Assembly: GCF_014218295.1 (NCBI RefSeq)
Contig: NZ_AP023287.1
Location: forward strand, 434,001 to 498,000
DNA: 64,000 bases
Reading direction: 5' to 3'
Origin: Mycolicibacterium litorale
GTDB taxonomy: Bacteria > Actinomycetota > Actinomycetes > Mycobacteriales > Mycobacteriaceae
Part shown: one piece after another, positions 1 to 6,607 of the stretch
Position numbering within the stretch: the stretch's first letter is position 1
Layout of the letters: every line of letters starts with the position of its first letter
The notes under the pieces: model-generated
The model's input: the letters and a program-made list of their open reading frames with translations, nothing else
What the model was told of the DNA's origin: nothing
The model's database searches: none
Position numbers and translations under genes: made by a program

Positions 1-663
1 GCCCTGTATGTCGGCGTGGTGCAGGCGACGCGCCTGGCCGTCGAGGCCGAGGACACACCGCTGGCGGTCGGTCTGCTGCTGCTCGTCTTAGTGCTCAACA
101 TCGCGGTGCCGTTCGCGGTCCAGGCCGTCGTGCACGCGCTGGGTGCGGATCTGCTGCGCGCGGCCCGTGACCCGTTGACGGGGCTGCTCAACCGGCGCGC
201 GGTCTACCAGCAGATCGAGCATCTGCTGACCGCGCACCGCGATCAGCACGTCCACCTGGCGGTGGCGGTCGTCGACCTCGACGAGTTCAAACAGCTCAAC
301 GACAGTCACGGCCACGCGGTCGGCGATCAGGCGCTGGTCGCCGTCGCCCGCGCGCTGCGCACCGAGGCGGGCGGCACCGCGGTCGTGGGCCGGCTCGGAG
401 GGGAGGAGTTCGTGCTCGCCGACCTCCTGGAGGCGGGGCACGTCGACGACTGGGCGCAGCGCATGTGCGCCGCCGTGGCCGACGTCCCGTTCCGCGTCAC
501 CGCCAGCGTCGGGATCGCGGCGGCGTGCCTGCCGTTGCTGTTCGAGGACGAGGGTCAGGCCCTGATCCACGCCCTCATCGGGGCTGCCGACCACGCGATG
601 TACGCGGCGAAACGCGCCGGCGGCAACCAGTTCCGCCACGATGACCGGACCGTGTGCCGCTGA
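1..663 (+). CDS. Diguanylate cyclase (GGDEF), 5' end outside window
   Basis: The frame is open from base 1, so the N-terminus lies upstream. The visible part starts with a hydrophobic stretch, probably the last membrane segments of a sensor region, followed by a GGDEF domain. The signature is intact as GGEEF at 397-411, and a metal-binding segment VVDLDEF lies about 40 residues before it, so the protein should make cyclic di-GMP from two GTP. No EAL domain follows; the stop comes shortly after the GGDEF C-terminal motif (AAKRAGGNQ). What the missing part senses cannot be seen. Confidence 0.88.
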   Translation, partial: ALYVGVVQATRLAVEAEDTPLAVGLLLLVLVLNIAVPFAVQAVVHALGADLLRAARDPLTGLLNRRAVYQQIEHLLTAHRDQHVHLAVAVVDLDEFKQLNDSHGHAVGDQALVAVARALRTEAGGTAVVGRLGGEEFVLADLLEAGHVDDWAQRMCAAVADVPFRVTASVGIAAACLPLLFEDEGQALIHALIGAADHAMYAAKRAGGNQFRHDDRTVCR

Positions 664-676
664 TACGTTGGCGGCG

Positions 677-1348
677 ATGAACAACCAACGTTGGTCGCAG
701 CGGCTGTGGAACGAAGCAGATCCGGTCTTCTCGGCGATCCTGGCTCACCCGTTCACCTCCGGACTCACCGACGGATCGCTCGACCCGGAGGTGTTCGCCC
801 ACTACGTCGCGCAGGACGTGCACTACCTGCGCGACTACGCGCGGGCACTGGCGGTGGTCGGGGCCAAGGCGCCCACGCTGACCGACACCGCGATGTTCGC
901 CCGCCACGCCGCCGACGTGTTCGAGGTCGAGTTGTCCCTGCACGACACGCTGCTGCCCGAACTGGGCCTCGACCCGGAGAAGTTGGCGCTGGTCCCGGTG
1001 GCTCCCACCACCCGCGCCTACACCAGCTACCTGCTGGCCACCGTGTACAGCGGCAGTTTTGCCGACGGGCTGGCCGCGATCCTGCCGTGCTACTGGATCT
1101 ACGCCCGGATGGGGCAGGAGCTGATCGCCCGCGGCTCGTCCGACGCCCGCTACCAGCGGTGGATCGACAGCTACGGGGGTGAGGAGTTCGCCGCCACCGT
1201 CGCGCAGGTCCTCGACCTCACCGACCGGACCGGGCCGACGCTGACGCCGGAGCAGGACGCGGCGGCGGCCGCCCACTTCCTCACCACGTCGCGCTACGAG
1301 TGGATGTTCTTCGACGCGGCCTACCGCCGCGAGCAGTGGCCGGTCTGA
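677..1348 (+). CDS. TenA/thiaminase II family protein
   Basis: A 223-residue all-helical protein of the TenA family, which hydrolyses aminopyrimidine thiamin breakdown products to salvage HMP. The family's active-site cysteine is present as LPCYWIY (C138), and the C-terminal YEWMFFDAAYRRE segment carries the conserved glutamate region. I chose ATG 677 over an in-frame ATG at 641, because homologues begin close to the RWSQRLW segment and 641 lies inside the upstream gene. No other thiamin gene or TPP riboswitch is visible nearby, so the pathway role is inferred from the family only. Confidence 0.85.
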   Translation: MNNQRWSQRLWNEADPVFSAILAHPFTSGLTDGSLDPEVFAHYVAQDVHYLRDYARALAVVGAKAPTLTDTAMFARHAADVFEVELSLHDTLLPELGLDPEKLALVPVAPTTRAYTSYLLATVYSGSFADGLAAILPCYWIYARMGQELIARGSSDARYQRWIDSYGGEEFAATVAQVLDLTDRTGPTLTPEQDAAAAAHFLTTSRYEWMFFDAAYRREQWPV

Positions 1349-1350
1349 CG

Positions 1351-1956
1351 GTGCCGAGCTTCGACGCCCCCGTCCGCCGGTGGGAGGACATCCCCGGATG
1401 GTTCGGCTGGCGGCAGGCCCAGGAGGAAGCGGTCGCGCATTTCGGCGGCGGCGCCCGATTCGTCGAGGTCGGAAGCTATCTCGGCCGCAGCCTCTGCTCG
1501 TTGGCCGAGGTGGTGCAGCGGTCCGGGCGGCGGATCGACATCGTCGGGGTGGACACGTGCCAGGGCAGCGGCCCGGAAGGCAACCGCCAGATCAACGCCC
1601 ACGGACCTGCGGTGGAATTCGGCGGCGGTACGTTCGCCGGACTGCTGCACCGCAACGTGATCGCCTGCGGGTTCGCCGACACCGTAGCGCTCTTGATCAC
1701 CGACTCCGTGTCGGCGGCACGGATGTTCGACGACGGATCGCTGGCGTGGGTGCACATCGACGCACGCCACGACTATGACAGCGTGCGCGCCGACATCGCG
1801 GCGTGGGCGCCGAAGGTGGCGGCCGGTGGCTGGCTGTCCGGCGACGACTATCACCCGGAGTGGTGGCCGGGGGTCGTCGCGGCGGTCGGCGATTCGCTGC
1901 CCGACGCCGGCGAGTGGACCCCCGGACAGTGGCGGTGGGTCAAGGACGCTCGCTGA
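1351..1956 (+). CDS. Class I SAM-dependent methyltransferase (Methyltransf_24 type)
   Basis: About 200 residues with a Rossmann-type SAM site near the N-terminus (FVEVGSYLGRS) and an acidic strand end (VGVDTC), followed by VHIDARHDYDSVRADI, which is typical of class I methyltransferases related to cephalosporin hydroxylase/Methyltransf_24. The substrate is unknown. GTG 1351 follows the tenA-like stop by 2 nt; GTG 1336 is an in-frame alternative overlapping that gene. The close spacing suggests cotranscription with it. Confidence 0.7.
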   Translation: MPSFDAPVRRWEDIPGWFGWRQAQEEAVAHFGGGARFVEVGSYLGRSLCSLAEVVQRSGRRIDIVGVDTCQGSGPEGNRQINAHGPAVEFGGGTFAGLLHRNVIACGFADTVALLITDSVSAARMFDDGSLAWVHIDARHDYDSVRADIAAWAPKVAAGGWLSGDDYHPEWWPGVVAAVGDSLPDAGEWTPGQWRWVKDAR

Positions 1957-1975
1957 CCGGACGCGGCCGTCGTGG

Positions 1976-2000
1976 CGTTTACCGCCCGTGGCCCCGGGTA
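1976..2000 (+). promoter_or_regulatory. Putative SigF-type promoter of the gene at 2038
   Basis: A -35-like CGTTT (1976-1980) is followed after exactly 15 bases by GGGTA (1996-2000). The mycobacterial SigF consensus is GGTTT-N15-17-GGGTA, so only the first -35 base deviates. The start codon lies 38 bases downstream behind the ribosome-binding sequence CGAGGAG. Confidence 0.5.
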
Positions 2001-2037
2001 TGACGCGAGGTCCGCGTCACACCCCCGAGGAGTCCCC

Positions 2038-2589
2038 ATGGCACGCGCCACCGTCTTTCACCAAATGCACGACCTCGGCCTCGCCGCCTGGTTCGGCGGC
2101 ACCCTGGCCAACGCCGTGGCGCTGAACCCGGCCGCCGCCGCAGGAGGTGACCCGTCGCGCGCCGGCGCCGTCGCCAACGCCGGCTGGGACCGCTGGACCC
2201 CGGTCAACGCCGCCGCGATCGGGACGCATCTCGTCGGTGCGGCAGGCCTGCTCAAACACGACCTCGGCCGGATGAAGGTGCAGCAGGGGGTGCCCACGAT
2301 GGCGGTGGCGAAGACGGCGCTGACGGTCGCCGCGCTCGGCGTCACCGCGTACAGCCGCATGCTGGGGCAGAAGGTCTCCGCGCACCGGGACGTCCCGGTG
2401 GCTGACGGCACGACCCCGTCGGCGGCCACGCCGCCTGATGTCGAGGCCGCGCAGAAACAGCTCGCGATGCTGCAGTGGGTCGTGCCCGCACTGACCGGTG
2501 CGCTCACCGCGATGGGCGCCTATGCGGCCGAGCAGTACCGCCCCGAGGAAGTGAGCAGGGGACTGGTGCAACGCCTGCTGCCGTCCTGA
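2038..2589 (+). CDS. Conserved mycobacterial membrane protein, function unknown
   Basis: A 183-residue protein with hydrophobic helices around residues 87-108 and 145-165 and a preceding weakly hydrophobic Ala/Gly-rich region. I recognise no enzymatic domain. ATG 2038 is supported by a GAGGAG ribosome-binding site 5-6 nt upstream, which excludes the longer in-frame start at 1972. A SigF-type promoter lies upstream and a strong hairpin directly follows the stop, so it looks like a monocistronic stationary-phase or stress gene (inference). Confidence 0.7.
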   Translation: MARATVFHQMHDLGLAAWFGGTLANAVALNPAAAAGGDPSRAGAVANAGWDRWTPVNAAAIGTHLVGAAGLLKHDLGRMKVQQGVPTMAVAKTALTVAALGVTAYSRMLGQKVSAHRDVPVADGTTPSAATPPDVEAAQKQLAMLQWVVPALTGALTAMGAYAAEQYRPEEVSRGLVQRLLPS

Positions 2590-2596
2590 CAGACGC

Positions 2597-2632
2597 CGAC
2601 GCGCCGCCCGATGGTCACCGGGCGGCGCGTCG
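2597..2632 (+). terminator. Strong hairpin, likely terminator
   Basis: A perfect 14-bp inverted repeat (2597-2610 against 2619-2632) encloses an 8-nt loop just after the stop at 2589. There is no U-tract, as is common for actinobacterial terminators. It could serve both this gene and the reverse-strand unit ending near 2642. Confidence 0.7.
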
Positions 2633-2641
2633 AGTGTGGGT

Positions 2642-2719
2642 TCAGGCGGCGGAGTCCACGTGGTGGACGTGGTGCCTGCGCTTGAGCAGGAACGAGAGCC
2701 AGCGAACGTCGATGAGCAT
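2642..2719 (-). CDS. Candidate 25-residue His-rich small protein
   Basis: A reverse-strand reading frame of 25 codons starts 18 nt after the stop of the STAS gene and is preceded by GGAAAGG at a suitable distance from its ATG. The product has a hydrophobic core (VRWLSFLL) followed by a basic, histidine-rich tail (KRRHHVHHV). It ends just before the strong hairpin at 2597-2632, so it would be the last cistron of the STAS transcript. It could also be chance; conservation is the deciding test. Confidence 0.4.
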   Translation of the reverse strand: MLIDVRWLSFLLKRRHHVHHVDSAA

Positions 2720-2737
2720 GGTGGTCGCCTTTCCGTA

Positions 2738-3208
2738 TCAGGCTGTCTTGGTCAGGAGGGGGAGCAGGCGGCGCCGGGCCAGGATGCCTTCACTGAAGTG
2801 GTGCAAGGCTTCTGGGACCGATGCGGTCACCGGCATGTCGTTGAGCGTGCCGGATGCGCGCAGCACCTGCAGAACGGGTTGGCTGCCGATCACCGACCAT
2901 TCGACCCCCGCCTCCGCGCAGCGGGCGTCGATGTCGTAGAACAGCGAAAGTGCATCGGCGCCAAACGAATTCACACCCGTGAGGTCGAGGATGAACGGCT
3001 TCTCGGCGAGCACGAAGCGTGTCGCGTAGTCAGCGACGCAGGACAGATTGCCTGCGTCGATGTCGCCCGTGACCGAGACGACCGTCGCGAGTTGACGGCA
3101 GCGGGCCCGCATGCGGACCCCCTCGCAGTCGAACGATGGGTTGCCGTAGTGGAAACCACTGGAGTGAAAGGCACCAGCTGAAGCAGTGGACGTGCTCGTG
3201 ATCGTCAT
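2738..3208 (-). CDS. STAS-domain protein (anti-anti-sigma factor-like)
   Basis: A 156-residue protein whose C-terminal ~110 residues form a STAS domain: VVSVTGDIDAGN, then LDLTGVNSFGADALSLFYD. In regulated STAS proteins the segment after LDLTGV carries the phosphorylated serine; here the motif is NSFGADAL, so the usual serine position is altered and phospho-control is uncertain. ATG 3208 has a GGGAGG ribosome-binding site and is preferred over the in-frame start at 3259. The likely role is in partner switching of a sigma factor, possibly SigF. Confidence 0.78.
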   Translation of the reverse strand: MTITSTSTASAGAFHSSGFHYGNPSFDCEGVRMRARCRQLATVVSVTGDIDAGNLSCVADYATRFVLAEKPFILDLTGVNSFGADALSLFYDIDARCAEAGVEWSVIGSQPVLQVLRASGTLNDMPVTASVPEALHHFSEGILARRRLLPLLTKTA

Positions 3209-3307
3209 GAGCGGCCTCCCGTCGGCGTTTCGCTGGGATGGCTTGACTGGTTTTGCCACCTCAACGTGACACCAAAGTTATGCGGGGAATTTAAGGCCGC
3301 TGGGAGC

Positions 3308-3332
3308 TACCGCTAATACTTTGGTAAGAACC
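3308..3332 (-). promoter_or_regulatory. Weak SigF-like promoter upstream of the STAS gene
   Basis: On the reverse strand GGTTC is followed after 15 bases by CGGTA, matching the SigF consensus GGTTT-N15-GGGTA with one mismatch in each element. It lies about 100 bases upstream of the STAS start codon. Confidence 0.35.
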
Positions 3333-3360
3333 GGCATTTGCGGGACTCGTGATGCGATTG

Positions 3361-4647
3361 TTACCGGTCGGTATCCACGCCGTGCCGTGATTGGCGACCG
3401 GTGTAGCCCTCCCAGGGACTGTAATCGGCCAGTAACGGCTCCTGTGGCGGCCGCTGCTCCTTCGGCACGTGCTGGAGGTTGATGCGGATCCGGTACCAGA
3501 TCGAACTGGGCCCGCGCATCCCGTCGACCAGGACGTCGGGCGGCTGCAACAGTGCGGCCGCATCGGGGTGGCGCGCACGCCACATGTCGAGCGCCGCCAT
3601 CGCCTCGTCCTTGGTCTTGGTCCGGGCGATCTCGATGAGCGGCATCACCGATTGGCGGCGGCCGGTCCCGTCGGAGCGTTTGGCGCCGCGCGGCGCCTTC
3701 TCGGCGGGGCCCAGCCGGTCGGCGAGGTCGAGCAGGGCATCCAGCCGGCCCGCGTGGTCGTCCATCGACTCCCACGGGTCGCCGATCTCGGCGTAGCGGG
3801 CAGGCACGGTGGCGACGGTGAACGTCTCCGGCCGGCAGCCCGGCACCTCGTCCCAGCGCAGCGGCGTGGACACCCGGGCGTCCGGGGTCGCGCGCACCGA
3901 GTACGCCGACGCGACGGTGCGGTCGAAGGCGTTCTGGTTGAAGTCGACGAACACGCCTTCGCGCTCTTCCTTCCACCAGCGGCTGGTCGCGAGCTCGGGG
4001 GCGCGGCGTTCGACCTCGCGCGCCACGGTCTGGGCGGCCAGGCGCACGAACTTGAACGGCCACCGCGGTTCGATCCGGGCGTAGATGTGGAAACCGCGGG
4101 ACCCGGACGTCTTCGGCCATGCGGTCAAGCCGTGGTCCTCGAGCACCTCGCGGGCGACCAGCGCCACGTCGACGATCTGCTCCCAGTCCACCCCGGGCAT
4201 CGGATCCAGATCGACGCGCAGTTCGTCGGGATGGGCGAGATCGCCCGCCCGCGTCGGGTGGGGGTTGAGGTCGACGCAGCCGTTCACCGCCCACGCCAGC
4301 CCGGCGGCATCGCGGATCACCGCCTCCTCGGCGGAGGTGCCGGAGGCGTACTTGAGCTCGGCGACGTCGACGTAGTGCGGCCGCTTCGCCGGGGCCCGCT
4401 TCTGGAACACCGCCTCTTCGGTGATGCCCTTGACGAACCGCTTGAGGATCATCGGCCGATCGGCGACTCCGCGCAGGGCGCCCTCGGCCACCGACAGGTA
4501 GTACTCGATCAGGTCGAGTTTGGTGACGGGGGGCCGGTCCTCGTAGGCCGCGAAGACGACCCGGTCCGGATGGGTGACGGTCAGCGACTGTCCGGCGATG
4601 TCGAGCGACAGGCTCTGCGATCGGGATCCGCCCACCATGTCAGCCAT
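3361..4647 (-). CDS. polD2: LigD-type primase-polymerase (PolD2-like)
   Basis: A 428-residue stand-alone homologue of the polymerase domain of DNA ligase D (archaeo-eukaryotic primase fold). The catalytic metal-binding pair is visible as LRVDLDP (D146, D148), followed by SGSRGFHIY and VFVDFNQNAFDRTVASAYSVR, all typical of LigD PolDom. Such enzymes add nucleotides or ribonucleotides during gap filling and repair. No ligase or nuclease domain is present. In M. smegmatis I recall polD2 near fadD2 and ESX-3, which supports the name. ATG 4647 is the longest plausible start before fadD2; ATG 4638 is an alternative. Confidence 0.82.
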   Translation of the reverse strand: MADMVGGSRSQSLSLDIAGQSLTVTHPDRVVFAAYEDRPPVTKLDLIEYYLSVAEGALRGVADRPMILKRFVKGITEEAVFQKRAPAKRPHYVDVAELKYASGTSAEEAVIRDAAGLAWAVNGCVDLNPHPTRAGDLAHPDELRVDLDPMPGVDWEQIVDVALVAREVLEDHGLTAWPKTSGSRGFHIYARIEPRWPFKFVRLAAQTVAREVERRAPELATSRWWKEEREGVFVDFNQNAFDRTVASAYSVRATPDARVSTPLRWDEVPGCRPETFTVATVPARYAEIGDPWESMDDHAGRLDALLDLADRLGPAEKAPRGAKRSDGTGRRQSVMPLIEIARTKTKDEAMAALDMWRARHPDAAALLQPPDVLVDGMRGPSSIWYRIRINLQHVPKEQRPPQEPLLADYSPWEGYTGRQSRHGVDTDR

Positions 4648-4704
4648 GGTAGGGACTGGCAGATACCGGCCTCGGCTGCGACATGGGTCACATATTGTGG
4701 TGCC

Positions 4705-6420
4705 ATGCCGAAGCTCACTGAACTGTCGTCGCAGGTGGCGGAGAAGGCCAAACTCTATCTGGACCGCGGCGCCGCCGAATTGCACTACGCGCGCAAGATG
4801 TTCGAGGCGGGCGCCCTCCAGCTCGAACCGCCGCAGAACATGGCCGCGTTCGTTGCCGACATGCGCCGCTGGGGTGAGTTCGGGATGATCCCGGCGCTCA
4901 ACGCCCGTCGCACCCCACAGCGCACCGCAGTCATCGACGACGAGGGCGAGATGACGTACGCCGAGCTCGACGAGGCGGCGCACGCGGTGGCGAACGCGCT
5001 GCTGGCCAAGGGGATCAAGGGTGGCGACGGCGTGGCGATCCTCGCCCGCAACCACCGCTGGTTCCTGGTGGCGGTCTACGGTGCGGCCCGCACCGGCGCC
5101 CGCATCATCCTGCTCAACAGTGAGTTCTCCGGCCCCCAGATCAAGGAGGTGTCCGAACGCGAGGGTGCCAAACTGATCATCCACGACGACGAGTACTCGA
5201 AGGCGGTCTCGCAGGCGAAGCCGGAATACGGGTTCCTGCGCGCGCTCGGCACCAACCCCGACAACGACGAGCCCACGGAGAGCTCCGCCGAGACGTTGGC
5301 GGAAATCGTTGCGAGCGGCAACAAGTCGCCCGCGCCGAAGGTGACCAAACACTCGTCGGTCATCATCCTCACCAGCGGCACCACCGGCACCCCCAAGGGT
5401 GCCAACCGGAAACCGCCCCTGTCGTTGGCGCCGATCGGCGGCGTGCTGTCCCACGTGCCGTTCAAATCCGGTGAGATCACGCTGCTGCCCGCGCCGATGT
5501 TCCACGCACTGGGCTATCTCCACGCCACCATCGGCATGATGCTGGGGTCGACGCTGGTGCTGCGCCGCCGGTTCAAACCGGCCACCGTGCTCGCCGACGT
5601 CGAGAAGTACAAAGCGTCCGCGATGGTGGTGGTCCCGGTGATGCTGTCGCGGATCCTCGACTACATCGAGACGTTGGACACCAAACCGGATCTGTCATCG
5701 CTGCGGATCGTGTTCGTCTCCGGTTCGCAGCTGGGCTCCGAACTGGCCACCAGGGCGATGAAGGACATCGGGCCGGTCATCTACAACCTGTACGGCTCGA
5801 CCGAGATCGCGTTCGCCACCATCGCCCGGCCCGAGGATCTGCAGAAGAATCCCGCTACGGTCGGACCCGTCGTCAAGGGCGTGCGGGTCAAACTGTTCGA
5901 CGACAACGGCAAGGAGGTGCCGCGCGGCGAGGTGGGCCGGATCTTCGTCGGCACCACGTTCCCGTTCGAGGGCTACACCGGCGGCGGCCACAAGGAGATC
6001 ATCGACGGGTTGATGTCCTCGGGCGACGTCGGCTACTTCGACGAGGACGGGTTGCTCTACGTGTCCGGCCGGGACGACGAGATGATCGTCTCGGGCGGGG
6101 AGAACGTGTTCCCGGCCGAGGTGGAGGACCTCATCAGCGGCCACCCGGAGGTGGTCGAGGCCACCGCGCTCGGCGTCGAGGACAAGGAGTGGGGGCACCG
6201 GCTGCGGGCGTTCGTCGTCAAGGCCGAGGGCGCGTCCGTCGATGAGGAGGGCATCAAGCGCTACGTCAAGGAGCACCTCGCGCGCTACAAGGTGCCGCGC
6301 GAGGTCGTGTTCCTCGACGAATTGCCGCGCAACCCCACCGGCAAGATCCTCAAGCGCGAACTGCGCGACATCGACCTGGACGGCTCTGGATCGGGCGGCG
6401 ACAAGGCCAAGGCGGAATAG
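4705..6420 (+). CDS. fadD2: Fatty-acid--CoA ligase FadD2
   Basis: A 571-residue member of the acyl-adenylate superfamily that activates fatty acids with ATP and CoA. The AMP-binding motif TSGTTGTPKG starts near residue 223, YGSTE follows, and the C-terminal hinge region GRDDEMIVSGGENVFPAEVED and the lysine motif NPTGKILKREL are complete. ATG 4705 is chosen because homologues begin there; the long open frame upstream is antisense to polD2. It is transcribed divergently from polD2 with only 57 bp between start codons. The order polD2-fadD2 and the homology to Rv0270 support the symbol. Confidence 0.9.
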   Translation: MPKLTELSSQVAEKAKLYLDRGAAELHYARKMFEAGALQLEPPQNMAAFVADMRRWGEFGMIPALNARRTPQRTAVIDDEGEMTYAELDEAAHAVANALLAKGIKGGDGVAILARNHRWFLVAVYGAARTGARIILLNSEFSGPQIKEVSEREGAKLIIHDDEYSKAVSQAKPEYGFLRALGTNPDNDEPTESSAETLAEIVASGNKSPAPKVTKHSSVIILTSGTTGTPKGANRKPPLSLAPIGGVLSHVPFKSGEITLLPAPMFHALGYLHATIGMMLGSTLVLRRRFKPATVLADVEKYKASAMVVVPVMLSRILDYIETLDTKPDLSSLRIVFVSGSQLGSELATRAMKDIGPVIYNLYGSTEIAFATIARPEDLQKNPATVGPVVKGVRVKLFDDNGKEVPRGEVGRIFVGTTFPFEGYTGGGHKEIIDGLMSSGDVGYFDEDGLLYVSGRDDEMIVSGGENVFPAEVEDLISGHPEVVEATALGVEDKEWGHRLRAFVVKAEGASVDEEGIKRYVKEHLARYKVPREVVFLDELPRNPTGKILKRELRDIDLDGSGSGGDKAKAE

Positions 6421-6434
6421 CGCGGGGGCCGCAT

Positions 6435-6474
6435 CCGTCGTAACCCGTCGTAACCCGTCGTAACCCGTCGTGAA
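6435..6474. repeat. 10-bp tandem repeat, about 3.9 copies
   Basis: The unit CCGTCGTAAC is repeated three times without error (6435-6464), followed by a fourth copy with a small change, starting 15 bases after the fadD2 stop. It marks the left border of the accessory block. Confidence 0.9.
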
Positions 6475-6607
6475 CATCGGTCTCGGGAAGGGCGGCTCTT
6501 CGGTCGCTCCGAGTACGGCCGAGTGGCGGCTAACGTCCACGAGTCGGAGCATTGGCCTGGCGGACCATTGCGCCCTACCGGTGACGTGGGGGAACCACAA
6601 CCGAGGC

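Noticed and set aside
640..676. TPP riboswitch expected before a TenA-like gene
   Set aside because: The gene follows the diguanylate cyclase almost directly and there is no room for, or sign of, a THI-box.
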